Assembly (NCBI RefSeq): GCF_900451195.1
Contig: NZ_UGHR01000001.1
Location: 124,001 to 188,000 of the forward strand
DNA from: Iodobacter fluviatilis
Lineage (GTDB): Bacteria; Pseudomonadota; Gammaproteobacteria; Burkholderiales; Chitinibacteraceae
Length of the DNA stretch: 64,000 nucleotides
Direction: 5' to 3'
Program-made: the position numbers and the translations under genes
Shown: positions 34,885 to 44,894 of the stretch, one piece after another
Layout: every line of letters begins with the position of its first letter
Numbering within the stretch: the first letter of the stretch is position 1
Notes under the pieces: model-generated
Database searches by the model: none
Seen by the model: the letters and a program-made list of their open reading frames with translations, nothing else
What the model was told of the DNA's origin: nothing

Positions 34885-36021
34885 ATGGAAAAAGAACAGG
34901 CCGCAAAATTTATGCATGATCTTTTGCGGCACATGCGTGGCAAAGGCGCTTCAGACTTGTTTATTACTTCTGAGTTTCCGCCTGCGATGAAGATTGATGG
35001 GAAAGTAACGCCTGTTTCCAATCAGATTTTAACGGCTCAGCACAGTAAAGAATTAGCACGGGCGATTATGAATGATCGCCAGGCTGAAGATTTTGAGGCG
35101 AGCAAAGAATGTAATTTTGCCATCAGCCCCGGCCAGCTTGGCCGCTTCCGGGTGAATGCATTTATGCAGCAAGGCCATGTGGGCATGGTGCTGCGTACCA
35201 TTAATTCTGAAATTCCTTCCCTTGACGATTTAGGCCTACCGCCGGTGCTGCGCGATATCGCCATGGCTAAACGCGGGTTGGTGATTTTTGTGGGCGGTAC
35301 GGGATCGGGTAAATCAACCTCGCTGGCCGCCATGATTGGCCATCGAAATGAGCATGGTTATGATCACATCATTACCATTGAAGACCCGATTGAATATGTG
35401 CACGCGCACAAAAACTGTATTGTGACCCAGCGTGAAGTGGGCGTTGATACCGACTCTTGGCAGGCTGCGCTTAAAAACACTTTGCGTCAGGCTCCGGATG
35501 TGATTTTGATTGGTGAGATTCGTGATCGCGAAACAATGGATTACGCCATTGCTTTTGCTGAAACAGGCCACCTTTGTATGGCTACCTTGCATGCTAACTC
35601 GGCCAACCAGGCGCTAGACCGTATTATTAACTTTTTCCCCGAAGAGCGCCGTCAGCAGCTGCTGATGGATTTGTCATTAAACTTGCGCTCATTTGTATCG
35701 CAGCGCTTGGTTCCGCACCGTACCGGCAAAGGCCGCGTGGCCGCTGTAGAAGTGATGCTGAACAGCCCCTTGATTTCAGAACTGATTTTTAAAGGTGAAG
35801 TTCATGAAATCAAAGAAATTATGAAAAAATCACGCGAGCTTGGGATGCAAACCTTCGATCAGGCTTTGTTTGATCATTATGAAGCCGGAAAAATCACTTA
35901 TGAAGATGCCTTGCGAAATGCTGATTCGGTGAATGATTTGCGCTTGAGTATTAAGTTGCAAGGTTCTGAGGCTAAACACACTGATATTCTTTCTGGCCTT
36001 GATCATCTTGATATTGTTTAA
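34885..36021 (+). CDS. pilU: Type IV pilus retraction ATPase PilU
   Basis: PilU is a PilT paralogue that aids PilT-dependent retraction. The 378-residue product has Walker A GGTGSGKST (137-145), ITIEDPIEYVH, Walker B VILIGEIRDRETMDYA and the His box AETGHLCMATLHANSANQA. It lacks the AIRNLIRE motif of PilT (here SPLISELIFKGEVHEI), and it has the longer C-terminal tail usual for PilU. The fimV-like gene begins eight bases after its stop, so the two are cotranscribed. Confidence 0.95.
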   Translation: MEKEQAAKFMHDLLRHMRGKGASDLFITSEFPPAMKIDGKVTPVSNQILTAQHSKELARAIMNDRQAEDFEASKECNFAISPGQLGRFRVNAFMQQGHVGMVLRTINSEIPSLDDLGLPPVLRDIAMAKRGLVIFVGGTGSGKSTSLAAMIGHRNEHGYDHIITIEDPIEYVHAHKNCIVTQREVGVDTDSWQAALKNTLRQAPDVILIGEIRDRETMDYAIAFAETGHLCMATLHANSANQALDRIINFFPEERRQQLLMDLSLNLRSFVSQRLVPHRTGKGRVAAVEVMLNSPLISELIFKGEVHEIKEIMKKSRELGMQTFDQALFDHYEAGKITYEDALRNADSVNDLRLSIKLQGSEAKHTDILSGLDHLDIV

Positions 36022-36029
36022 CCCCGTTT

Positions 36030-37943
36030 ATGCGACTTATTCAATTTTTAATTTGTTCAAGTTTACTTGCTCATCCCGCGCATGCTGCAGTTCTGGGCGA
36101 TATTCAGCTTAGATCTGCGTTGGGTGAGCGCTTTAATGCCCGGATTAATATTATTGCCAACGAAAGTGAGGAGCTGGGCACTCATTGCTTTCGGTTGTTG
36201 CCTGTTTACGAAGCGGGTACTCCGCATTTTAGTGCCCGATTATCGTTTGAATCGAATGAAAATGGTGGTGTGCTTACCTTGAGAGGCGATGAGGCTTTGC
36301 AGGAGCCTCTGCTTAATTTCTCGATTCGTTTACGCTGCCCCAGTGAAAAAAGTGCAAGTTTTCAGCGTGATTACAATGTTTTGCTAGATCCACGTGAATA
36401 TCGTGGCAAGCAAAGTGCTGATTTAGCGCCGCTTGCTCCTGCGCCACGCCGTAATTTGCCTGCCTTTTCAGGGGTTTGGCAAAGCCAGGAGGGGGATTCA
36501 GTAGAGCGGATTGCCCGCGCCTATTTTCCACAGGACAAGGCCAGCCGGGCCCGGATGGTGGATGAGATTTACCGCTTAAATCCGGATCTGGCACAAAATA
36601 CTTACGCCCGCTTGCCGCTGAATACCGATGTGAGACTGCCTGATCGCAAGCGATTACTACCTAATGCGGCCGTCAGTGATGAGAGGCCGCCAGAGCCTGA
36701 AGCGCAATTGCTTGTGCCAGCCAAAGAGTCTTTACAAATTACCGCGCCTTCTTTGCCCCGCCTTGCGCAGGGTGGCTTTCAGCTGCGTTTATCCGAGTCG
36801 CTTTTATCCAGCCAGACAAAAACACCTTTAAGTCCGGATGAAAACTTGCGTGCTAGGGAGCGCTTGCAGCTTTTGGAGAGCGATGATCAGGCCGCACAGC
36901 TATTGCAGTTTAAATATCAGATTAGCCAGCTGGAAAAACAATTAGCCATGGTCCAGGGCAGATCTCAAGCTGAAATCCCCAGTGATAGCACCCCTGTTTT
37001 TTCCGGAATTAATCGCTTCAGCTGGCCAAGTGCATGGTGGCTGCTGCTCTTATTGTTTATTCCCCCTCTTTATTTATTGCAGCGGCAGCGCCGGATTGCG
37101 CAGGCCGATATGGATGTTTTTCCGTTGGGGCAGAATGCATACAGCTCTGGAGCGGGCGGCGTACCGCTGAGTGAGCGGTTTATGGACGCGGTGCCAGACC
37201 GAAGCATGCTGATGGGGGCAATGAGCAATTTTTCTCAGGCCGCTTCAGACTGGAGCCGGGATGATGTCGATGTGGTGCAGCCCAAAAATGTATCAGAAGA
37301 AGCGCAGATGCTGCTGGATCATGGCCTAGTGACACAGGCAGTTAATCTGTTGAAAAGTGAGATTGAGCAGTACCCAAGCTCCTTAGCTTTATGGATGATG
37401 CTGTTTGATGTGTATGTGACTCAGGGTATGCGTCAGGAGTTTCAAAACAGGGCCGTTGGCTTTCGCTTACAGTTTTCCAGCGATGGGCTGTGGCAGCAAG
37501 TGCAGGGCATGGGCAGGGCTTTAGATCCAGATAACCCGCTATATTTGTCGCTTGATGAAACGGCCAGCCCGCTGATGTTTGCCCAAGAGGGGATGAGCTT
37601 TGCATCACCGGAAAGCAAAATTGAACATGTGGATTTTGCAACCGGTGAGCTGGTTGAGTATAAACAAGACCCTTGGCGCAGCGTGCCGGAGCAAATTGAT
37701 TTTTCTGTAGACGTGCCGGATCCATTATCTTTGCTTGAAGTCAGGCTGCCAGAGATATCCGGTTTGGATTTATCCTTTTTTCAGACCGAAGACCCGGTTT
37801 TACAGTTAGTGGTGGAGCATCTGGAGCAGCAGGACATACACACGGCCTGCCAGACGCTGGAGCAGCTGCTTTACCGTGGCACGATGGAACAAAGGCAGAC
37901 TGCTATCAAGTGGCTGGACGTGCTGATTCCATTACAAATCTGA
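36030..37943 (+). CDS. FimV-like polar/pilus assembly protein
   Basis: The 637-residue product has a signal peptide (1-19, AHAA), an N-terminal FimV beta domain (about 20-125, AVLGDIQLRSALGERFNARI), a LysM-like peptidoglycan-binding segment (about 148-206, SVERIARAYFP then YRLNPDLAQNTY), a short coiled coil (about 278-310), one membrane helix (about 334-351), and a cytosolic part with a TPR-like stretch (AQMLLDHGLVTQAVNLLKSEIEQ). This is the FimV/HubP architecture, which organises the cell pole and type IV pilus machinery. Compared with Pseudomonas FimV (over 900 residues) it is short, with a small cytosolic acidic region. Placement directly behind pilU supports a pilus role. Confidence 0.82.
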   Translation: MRLIQFLICSSLLAHPAHAAVLGDIQLRSALGERFNARINIIANESEELGTHCFRLLPVYEAGTPHFSARLSFESNENGGVLTLRGDEALQEPLLNFSIRLRCPSEKSASFQRDYNVLLDPREYRGKQSADLAPLAPAPRRNLPAFSGVWQSQEGDSVERIARAYFPQDKASRARMVDEIYRLNPDLAQNTYARLPLNTDVRLPDRKRLLPNAAVSDERPPEPEAQLLVPAKESLQITAPSLPRLAQGGFQLRLSESLLSSQTKTPLSPDENLRARERLQLLESDDQAAQLLQFKYQISQLEKQLAMVQGRSQAEIPSDSTPVFSGINRFSWPSAWWLLLLLFIPPLYLLQRQRRIAQADMDVFPLGQNAYSSGAGGVPLSERFMDAVPDRSMLMGAMSNFSQAASDWSRDDVDVVQPKNVSEEAQMLLDHGLVTQAVNLLKSEIEQYPSSLALWMMLFDVYVTQGMRQEFQNRAVGFRLQFSSDGLWQQVQGMGRALDPDNPLYLSLDETASPLMFAQEGMSFASPESKIEHVDFATGELVEYKQDPWRSVPEQIDFSVDVPDPLSLLEVRLPEISGLDLSFFQTEDPVLQLVVEHLEQQDIHTACQTLEQLLYRGTMEQRQTAIKWLDVLIPLQI

Positions 37944-37984
37944 CGGCGCTTCATGCGGAAAAGGGTTGCCGCAGGATTCAAATG

Positions 37985-38020
37985 AAAAAAAACGGCTTAA
38001 GCATGCTTAAGCCGTTTTTT
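37985..38020. terminator. Bidirectional terminator between fimV-like and uvrA
   Basis: AACGGCTTAAGC and GCTTAAGCCGTT are perfect complements meeting in the palindrome GCATGC, with A-run before and T-run after. It serves both convergent genes. Confidence 0.88.
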
Positions 38021-38039
38021 AATTAAGCAACGGCTGCCA

Positions 38040-40901
38040 CTACAGCGTTTGGTGTGCTGCTAAGGTTTTAGCCAGATACAGCCCGGTATGGCTTTCTGTG
38101 CAGGCAGCCAATTCTTCTGGCGTGCCACTCATTAAGATACGCCCGCCTCCCGCGCCGCCTTCTGGCCCCAGATCGATGACCCAGTCTGCCGTCTTGACCA
38201 CATCCAGATTGTGCTCAATCACCACCACGGTATTGCCGTGCTCGCGCAGGCGATGCAGCACCGCCAGCAGCTGGTCGATATCGTGGAAATGCAGGCCGGT
38301 GGTTGGCTCATCCAATATATATAGCGTGCGGCCGGTGTCGCGTTTGGATAGCTCCAGCGCCAGCTTGACGCGCTGCGCTTCACCGCCAGACAGTGTGGTG
38401 GCGCTCTGGCCTAAGCGGATGTAATCCAAGCCCACATCGGTCAGCGTTTTAAGCTTACGTGCGACGGTTGGCACGGCTTCAAAAAACGCCAGCGCCTGCT
38501 CAACCGTCATCCCCAATACTTCGGTGATGTTTTTGCCTTTGTAGAGCACTTCCAGCGTTTCGCGGTTATAGCGTTTGCCGTGGCAGACATCACAAGGCAC
38601 GTACACATCGGGCAGGAAGTGCATCTCTACCTTCAGTACGCCATCGCCCTGACACGCTTCGCAGCGGCCGCCTTTGACGTTAAAGCTGAATCGCCCAGGC
38701 CCGTAACCGCGCTCACGGCTGGTGGGCACGCCGGCAAACAGCTCACGAATCGGCGTAAACATGCCGGTATAGGTGGCAGGATTAGAGCGCGGGGTGCGGC
38801 CAATTGGCGATTGATCGACATTAATCACCTTATCAAAGTGATCCAGCCCGCTGATGCTTTCAAATGGCGCGGGCTCACCCGATGCACCGTTCAGCTCTTT
38901 CGCTGCAATGGTATACAGCGTGTCGTTGATGAGGGTGGATTTACCCGAGCCGGATACGCCGGTAATGCAAACAAATAGGCCTACTGGCAGCTTCAGCTCA
39001 ACTTGTTTCAGGTTATTACCTGAAGCGCCTTTCAGCGACAGCCATTTTTCCGGATCAGGGCTGCGGCGCACTTCAGGAATAGCAATGCGTCGCGCGCCGG
39101 ATAAAAACTGCCCGGTGATCGAGCGTGGCTCGTTCATGATGTCTTCGGGTGTACCCGCAGCCACTACTTCACCACCGTGCACACCTGCGCCTGGGCCCAT
39201 ATCCACCAGATAATCGGCCATACGGATGGCGTCTTCGTCGTGCTCAACCACAATCACCGTGTTGTCCAAGTCGCGCAGATGGCGCAGCGTGCCCAGCAAG
39301 CGGTCGTTATCGCGCTGATGCAGGCCAATGGATGGCTCGTCCAGCACATACATCACGCCGGTTAGGCCAGAGCCAATCTGGCTAGCAAGGCGAATCCGCT
39401 GTGCTTCGCCGCCTGATAGCGTATCGGCGCTGCGATCAAGGCTAAGGTAATCCAAGCCCACATTGACCAGAAAGCCCAAGCGCTCACGAATCTCTTTTAC
39501 AATTTTTTCGGCAATTTGCGCTTTAGCGCCGGTCAGGGTTAAAGCGCCAAAGTAAACTGCCGTGTCTTTTAATGCCATGCGGCTGACTTCGTGCAGATTA
39601 CATTCGCCAACACGCACATTACGCGCTTCAACACGCAGCCTTGCGCCTTCGCAATGCGGGCAGGGCTGGTTGTTTTGGTATTTGGCTAATTCTTCACGCA
39701 CGGCCATCGAGTCGGTTTCGACATAGCGGCGCTCTAGGTTGGGGATAATCCCTTCAAAGGCATGTGAGCGCGATACTTTATTGCCGCGCTCGTTCATATA
39801 GGTGAAGGCAATTTCCTCAGTGCCTGAGCCATGCAACACTGCTTGTTGCACTTCGGCGGTCAGCTCTGTCCAAGCTTCGCTGACATCAAAGCCATAGTGC
39901 TCGCTGATGCTGGTCAGCATCTGGAAGTAAAACTGATTACGCTTATCCCAGCCCTTAATCGCACCGGCTGCCAAGCTTAAGTCAGGGTGAGCCACTACGC
40001 GCTTAGGATCAAAGAAAGTGATCTGGCCGAGGCCTTCGCACTTAGGGCAGGCACCCATCGGGTTGTTAAATGAGAACAGGCGAGGTTCCAGCTCTGGCAG
40101 GCTGTAGCTGCAAATCGGGCAGGCAAACTTAGCCGAGAACCAATGCTCTTTACCGCTATCCATTTCTAAAGCAATGGCGCGGCCTTCGGCGTGGCGAAGG
40201 GCGGTTTCAAAGGATTCGGCAAGACGTTGTTTTACGTCTTCGCGCACTTTCAGCCGGTCCACTACCACTTCGATAGTGTGTTTCTTGTTTTTATCTAGCT
40301 TAGGCGTTTCATCCAGCTCATAGATTTCGCCATCCACGCGTACCCGCACAAAGCCCTGCGCGCGCAGCTCGTCAAACAGATCGACGTTTTCGCCTTTTTT
40401 GCCGACCACAACCGGTGCTAGCACCATGAGTTTGGTTTCTTCTGGCAGTGCTAAGACGTGATCAACCATCTGGCTGACGGTTTGCGATTGCAAAGGCTGC
40501 TTATGCTCGGGGCAAAATGGCGTGCCGACGCGGGCAAATAAGAGGCGCAGATAATCGTGGATTTCCGTCACCGTGCCCACGGTGGAGCGCGGATTATGAC
40601 TGGTGGCTTTTTGCTCGATGGAGATCGCCGGGCTGAGACCCTCGATCAAATCGACATCGGGTTTTTCCATCAATTGTAAAAATTGCCGTGCATAGGCAGA
40701 AAGCGATTCCACATAGCGACGCTGGCCTTCGGCATACAGGGTATCAAACGCCAGAGACGATTTACCCGAGCCGGAAAGGCCTGTAATCACAACTAAGCTG
40801 CCGCGTGGCAGGTCGAGATTAACGTTTTTTAAATTGTGTGTGCGAGCGCCGCGAATGCGAATTTGCGGGGCTTCGGATGATTCGATACGACGGTACGACA
40901 T
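38040..40901 (-). CDS. uvrA: Excinuclease ABC subunit A
   Basis: UvrA recognises DNA damage with UvrB in nucleotide excision repair. The 953-residue product has two ABC ATPase modules: Walker [10 protein letters not shown] near residue 40 and GVSGSGKST near 650, and ABC signatures LSGGEAQRI and LSGGEAQRV. Zinc-finger Cys pairs lie in [16 protein letters not shown] and [17 protein letters not shown] could not see a LexA-type operator in the 185-bp gap 40902-41086 shared with the divergent MFS gene, though a CCGGTAT/ATACCGG pair spans 40907-40945. Confidence 0.97.
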   Translation of the reverse strand: MSYRRIESSEAPQIRIRGARTHNLKNVNLDLPRGSLVVITGLSGSGKSSLAFDTLYAEGQRRYVESLSAYARQFLQLMEKPDVDLIEGLSPAISIEQKATSHNPRSTVGTVTEIHDYLRLLFARVGTPFCPEHKQPLQSQTVSQMVDHVLALPEETKLMVLAPVVVGKKGENVDLFDELRAQGFVRVRVDGEIYELDETPKLDKNKKHTIEVVVDRLKVREDVKQRLAESFETALRHAEGRAIALEMDSGKEHWFSAKFACPICSYSLPELEPRLFSFNNPMGACPKCEGLGQITFFDPKRVVAHPDLSLAAGAIKGWDKRNQFYFQMLTSISEHYGFDVSEAWTELTAEVQQAVLHGSGTEEIAFTYMNERGNKVSRSHAFEGIIPNLERRYVETDSMAVREELAKYQNNQPCPHCEGARLRVEARNVRVGECNLHEVSRMALKDTAVYFGALTLTGAKAQIAEKIVKEIRERLGFLVNVGLDYLSLDRSADTLSGGEAQRIRLASQIGSGLTGVMYVLDEPSIGLHQRDNDRLLGTLRHLRDLDNTVIVVEHDEDAIRMADYLVDMGPGAGVHGGEVVAAGTPEDIMNEPRSITGQFLSGARRIAIPEVRRSPDPEKWLSLKGASGNNLKQVELKLPVGLFVCITGVSGSGKSTLINDTLYTIAAKELNGASGEPAPFESISGLDHFDKVINVDQSPIGRTPRSNPATYTGMFTPIRELFAGVPTSRERGYGPGRFSFNVKGGRCEACQGDGVLKVEMHFLPDVYVPCDVCHGKRYNRETLEVLYKGKNITEVLGMTVEQALAFFEAVPTVARKLKTLTDVGLDYIRLGQSATTLSGGEAQRVKLALELSKRDTGRTLYILDEPTTGLHFHDIDQLLAVLHRLREHGNTVVVIEHNLDVVKTADWVIDLGPEGGAGGGRILMSGTPEELAACTESHTGLYLAKTLAAHQTL

Positions 40902-41086
40902 AAAGGCCGGTATCTGCAGTAAAGAGGAATCAGATAATATACCGGACTTTCCTGTTGAAAGTGTGTTGGAAGCATTTACTTGACCATTACATTTGTATCG
41001 AAACGCGATTGTTTACTTGTTTTTATGCCCGCGCGTCAGGTAACGATGTCATCCCAATACGCCAGAGCCCACTTTAAATTGCTGCC

Positions 41087-42475
41087 ATGAATCCTATAGA
41101 ACTACGTGCTTCGCTTGGCTTAGCCGGGCTTTATGCCCTGCGTATGCTGGGAATGTTTCTTATTCTGCCTGTGTTTGCGGTTTACGCAGGCAAGCTCCCC
41201 GGAGGAGATAATCACACCATGGTTGGCTTGGCGTTTGGTGCTTATGGCCTGACGCAAGCCTTATTGCAACTGCCTTTTGGTATGTGGTCGGATCGGGTTG
41301 GCCGCAAAAAAGTGATTTATATTGGCCTTGCTCTGTTTGCTCTTGGCAGTGTGATGTGTGCCATGGCCGATCATGTGGCCTGGCTGATTGTGGGCCGTGC
41401 TGTACAGGGTGCAGGCGCGATCTCGGCGGCGATTACCGCGCTCTTGGCCGATTTAACCCGCGAAGAAAACCGTACCAAGGCCATGGCGATGATAGGCGGC
41501 AGTATTGCCAGCACCTTTGCGATTTCTTTGGTGGCAGCACCCACCCTGGCAGCGTGGATCGGTTTGCCGGGTATCTTCCTGCTGACGGCGCTGCTGACCA
41601 TTGCTGCGATGATTGGCGTGCGGCAAATTATTCCTGATCCGATTGTTTCGCGCTTTCATTCTGATGCAGAAATCAGCGCCACCCGTTTGCCCGCTGTATT
41701 GCGCCACCCTCAGCTTTTACGTATGAATTACGGTGTATTTGCCCTACATGCGGCGCAAATGGCCATGTTTACCGTGATGCCATTGTTGTTAACTAAGCTG
41801 GGCGGAATTAGTCTGGAGCATCATTGGTGGGTCTATTTGCCGGTGGTGCTGGTCAGCTTTGTGCTGATGGTGCCTGCGGTAATTTATGGTGAAAAAAAAC
41901 AACACCTGAAAGAAGTGTTTATTTTTGCCATCAGCCTGATGCTGCTCGCCCAGCTGGGTATGGCGCTCTATATGCCTGATCTGACCATGATTGTGGTTTG
42001 GTTATCGGTGTACTTTATTGCGTTTAATATTTTAGAAGCCACTCAACCTAGCCTGATTTCCAAAATTGCCCCGAGCGATGCCAAGGGCACGGCGATGGGG
42101 GTGTACAACACTTGCCAGTCCCTGAGCATGTTTTTAGGTTCCGCGATTGCAGGCTGGCTCTATCAGCAGCACGGCAGCGTGACCGGGGTATTTTTAATGT
42201 GTGCGGCACTGATGGTGATCTGGTTGTTTTTTGCCGCAGGCATGCAGCCGCCGCTACCCGTAAAAACACAAATGTTCCACATCGGCGATAATTGGGCAGG
42301 CGACGGGCAGGCACTGTCTGTTAAACTTGCGGCTATTGACGGCGTAAAAGAAGCCGTCGTGTTAATTGATGAACGCGTGGCCTTGCTGAAAGTCCTGCAA
42401 ACCGGCTGGGACGAAGCTGCGGCGCGGCAACTTATTGAAGAGACGGCTGGTTTGACTACCCCGTCTGCCCCGTAA
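41087..42475 (+). CDS. YajR-like MFS transporter
   Basis: The 462-residue product has 12 hydrophobic helices of the major facilitator superfamily, with the loop 2-3 motif GMWSDRVGRKKVIY and a second motif A-like stretch DLTREENRTKAMAM. The C-terminus adds about 65 soluble residues (from MFHIGDNW to the end) with a ferredoxin-like pattern (LAAIDGVKEAVVLIDERVALLKV), matching the YAM domain of E. coli YajR. The substrate is unknown. It lies between divergent uvrA and ssb (22 bp downstream), a conserved neighbourhood in beta- and gammaproteobacteria. Confidence 0.9.
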   Translation: MNPIELRASLGLAGLYALRMLGMFLILPVFAVYAGKLPGGDNHTMVGLAFGAYGLTQALLQLPFGMWSDRVGRKKVIYIGLALFALGSVMCAMADHVAWLIVGRAVQGAGAISAAITALLADLTREENRTKAMAMIGGSIASTFAISLVAAPTLAAWIGLPGIFLLTALLTIAAMIGVRQIIPDPIVSRFHSDAEISATRLPAVLRHPQLLRMNYGVFALHAAQMAMFTVMPLLLTKLGGISLEHHWWVYLPVVLVSFVLMVPAVIYGEKKQHLKEVFIFAISLMLLAQLGMALYMPDLTMIVVWLSVYFIAFNILEATQPSLISKIAPSDAKGTAMGVYNTCQSLSMFLGSAIAGWLYQQHGSVTGVFLMCAALMVIWLFFAAGMQPPLPVKTQMFHIGDNWAGDGQALSVKLAAIDGVKEAVVLIDERVALLKVLQTGWDEAAARQLIEETAGLTTPSAP

Positions 42476-42497
42476 AAGATAAAACAAGAGATCAACC

Positions 42498-43001
42498 ATG
42501 GCTTCATTGAATAAAGTAATTCTGATCGGCAATCTGGGTAAAGACCCTGAAAACCGCTTCCTGCCATCGGGCGGCGCAGTGTGTAACTTCAGCATTGCCA
42601 CCACCGAAAGCTGGAAAGACAAAGCTACCGGTCAAAAGCAAGAAAAAACCGAATGGCACAATATCACCATGTACAACCGCCTGGCCGAAATCGCCGCGCA
42701 GTACCTGAAAAAAGGCTCGTCAGTTTATATCGAAGGCCGTCTGCAAACGCGTAAATGGCAAGACAAAACCACCGGCCAAGACCGCTACACCACCGAAATC
42801 ATCGCCGACCAAATGCAAATGTTGGGTGGGCGCAGCGGCAATAGCAGTGGCCCAGCCGATACTGGCTACGACGACGGCGGCTTTAACCAGCAACCCGCCT
42901 ACCAACAAGCCGCCCCAGCTCCAGCTCGCCGCCCGGCACCCGCCCCGGCTGCAGCTGCGCCTAAGAGCTTTGATGATTTTGAGGATGATATTCCGTTCTA
43001 A
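42498..43001 (+). CDS. ssb: Single-stranded DNA-binding protein
   Basis: SSB coats single-stranded DNA in replication and repair. The 167-residue product has an OB fold (1-115) with [18 protein letters not shown] at the start and [18 protein letters not shown] inside. A Gly, Gln, Pro and Ala-rich linker follows, then the acidic tip DDFEDDIPF that docks partner proteins. AAGAGAT precedes the ATG. A terminator follows closely. Confidence 0.96.
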   Translation: MASLNKVILIGNLGKDPENRFLPSGGAVCNFSIATTESWKDKATGQKQEKTEWHNITMYNRLAEIAAQYLKKGSSVYIEGRLQTRKWQDKTTGQDRYTTEIIADQMQMLGGRSGNSSGPADTGYDDGGFNQQPAYQQAAPAPARRPAPAPAAAAPKSFDDFEDDIPF

Positions 43002-43031
43002 TACGCGGTATTGCCTGAGTGTAAAAATTTC

Positions 43032-43055
43032 AACCCCTCTTTTGAGGGGTTTTTC
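43032..43055 (+). terminator. Rho-independent terminator of ssb
   Basis: AACCCCTC, loop TTTT, GAGGGGTT, then TTTC and more T. It lies 30 bases after the ssb stop and isolates the hsd locus from upstream transcription. Confidence 0.88.
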
Positions 43056-43196
43056 TTTTTCTCAGCAATGGGAAATGGATATCGGGTCATTAAGCTTTTG
43101 AATTCGGTCTAAATCCTCGTAGATCCTCGCTTCATACTGTGCTTTGCCAGTTATAATCTGACGCAACCTTTCGCTAGACATAAAGAATAATTAAAC

Positions 43197-44894
43197 ATGC
43201 TCCAAGATATCCAAAAAACCCTCTGGTCGGCAGCGGATAAGCTGCGTGCCAATGTCGATGCGGCAGAATATAAACACATCGCACTTGGCATGATTTTTCT
43301 AAAATTTATTTCCGATTCTTTCTCTGCCCGCCGCGCTGAGCTCACGCGCCGCTTTGCGGATGAAAACGACGATTACTTCCTGCACGATAGCGACGATGAA
43401 TTACTGGCTGAAGAGCTGGAAGACCGCGATTACTACAAAGAAGTGAATGTATTTTGGGTGCCCGAAGGCGCGCGCTGGGAAGCTTTGCGGGCCAATGCTA
43501 AGCAAGCCGATATCGGCAAACGCATCGATGACGCGCTGGCGATTTTGGAGCTAGAAAACTCCAGCCTGAAAGGCATCTTAGATAAACGCTATGCCAGAGC
43601 GCCCTTGCCTGATGGCAAGCTCGGCGAATTGGTTGATTTGATTTCGACGATCGGCTTTGGCGAAGACCAAGGCAAAGCCCGCGATATTCTGGGGCAAGTG
43701 TATGAATACTTTCTCGGCCAGTTCGCCAGCGCCGAAGGCAAAAAGGGCGGGCAGTTCTACACGCCGCAATCCATCGTTAAAACGCTGGTCGCCGTGCTCG
43801 ACCCGCATCAGGGCAAGGTCTACGACCCCTGCTGCGGCTCGGGTGGCATGTTTGTGCAATCGGAAAAATTCATTGAGGCACACGGCGGCAAGCTCGGTGA
43901 TGTGTCGATTTACGGGCAGGAATCCAACCCCACCACGTGGCGCTTGGCGGCGATGAACCTCGCCATTCGCGGCATCGACTTCAACCTTGGCAAGGAACCG
44001 GGCGACACCTTCACCAAAAATCAGCACCCCGACCTGCGCGCCGACTACATTCTTGCCAACCCGCCGTTCAATATCAGCGACTGGTGGCATGGCAGTCTGG
44101 AAGGCGATTCGCGCTGGGTGTACGGCACGCCGCCGCAAGGCAACGCCAACTACGCGTGGCTGCAACATATGCTCTACCACCTGAAATCGAATGGCCGCGC
44201 GGGCATTGTGCTGGCCAATGGCTCGATGTCGTCCAACCAGAATAGCGAGGGCGACATTCGCCGCGCCATGGTCGATGCCGACGTGGTCGAAGTGATGATT
44301 GCGCTGCCCGGCCAGTTGTTCTTCAACACCCAAATCCCTGCCTGCTTGTGGTTTTTAGCCAAAAACAAAACCACGCGCCAAGGCGAAGTGCTGTTCATCG
44401 ACGCGCGCAAACTCGGCAAAATGATCTCGCGTGTGCAATGCGAATTGGATGATGAGGGTATTGAGCGCATCGCCAATCTAGTCAAAGCGTGGCGCGGTAT
44501 ACCAGAGGAAATCCCCCTCAATCCCCCTTTGTTAAAGGGGGAAGCTAAAACCACTGCATCGGCTCCGCTTATTGCACTTGGGGAGCCCGAGGCATCTGTT
44601 CCCCCCTTTGCAAAAGGGGGGCCAGGGGGTATTTCTGCGCCCGCTGAACCCATCACCGAATACCAAGACATCCCCGGCTTCTGCCGCAGCGTGAAACTCG
44701 CTGAAATCGCCGAACACGGCTTTGTGCTCACACCCGGCCGCTACGTTGGCGCGGAAGAGATTGAAGAAAACTTTGAGGCCTTCGCCACCAAAATGACCAC
44801 GCTCACCGAAAAACTCGGCGAGCAAATGGCTAAGGGCGCGGAACTCGACCAGCTAATCCGGCAGAAACTGGGAGGGCTGGGGTATGAGTTCTGA
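43197..44894 (+). CDS. hsdM: Type I restriction-modification system, methyltransferase subunit HsdM
   Basis: HsdM methylates adenine in the site chosen by HsdS. The 565-residue product has the N-terminal HsdM helical domain (LQDIQKTLWSAADKLRANV), GGQFYTPQSIVK, the SAM motif I VYDPCCGSGGMF from residue 208, and the catalytic N288-PPF291 in ILANPPFN. Residues about 438-480 (from EIPLNPPLLKGE to the GISAPAEP stretch) are encoded by a palindromic repeat inserted in frame between WRG and YQDIPGFC. The normal domain resumes after it. The stop overlaps hsdS by 11 bases. Confidence 0.95.
   Translation: MLQDIQKTLWSAADKLRANVDAAEYKHIALGMIFLKFISDSFSARRAELTRRFADENDDYFLHDSDDELLAEELEDRDYYKEVNVFWVPEGARWEALRANAKQADIGKRIDDALAILELENSSLKGILDKRYARAPLPDGKLGELVDLISTIGFGEDQGKARDILGQVYEYFLGQFASAEGKKGGQFYTPQSIVKTLVAVLDPHQGKVYDPCCGSGGMFVQSEKFIEAHGGKLGDVSIYGQESNPTTWRLAAMNLAIRGIDFNLGKEPGDTFTKNQHPDLRADYILANPPFNISDWWHGSLEGDSRWVYGTPPQGNANYAWLQHMLYHLKSNGRAGIVLANGSMSSNQNSEGDIRRAMVDADVVEVMIALPGQLFFNTQIPACLWFLAKNKTTRQGEVLFIDARKLGKMISRVQCELDDEGIERIANLVKAWRGIPEEIPLNPPLLKGEAKTTASAPLIALGEPEASVPPFAKGGPGGISAPAEPITEYQDIPGFCRSVKLAEIAEHGFVLTPGRYVGAEEIEENFEAFATKMTTLTEKLGEQMAKGAELDQLIRQKLGGLGYEF
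44509..44634. repeat. CCCCCTTT palindromic repeat pair inside hsdM
   Basis: Two units, AAATCCCCCTCAATCCCCC with its AAAGGGGG partner, and CCCCCCTTTGCAAAAGGGGGG, flank a spacer of about 60 bp. As bounded here it is 126 bp, a multiple of three, and stays open. The same repeat is intergenic at 3713-3822. Confidence 0.85.

Noticed and set aside
40902..41086. LexA operator upstream of uvrA
   Set aside because: No CTG-N10-CAG site was found by eye. The CCGGTAT/ATACCGG pair does not fit the known LexA consensus.
43578..44333. A 251-codon open frame on the minus strand inside hsdM
   Set aside because: It is antisense to the conserved core of hsdM, whose motifs are clear. Long antisense frames are usual in GC-rich genes.
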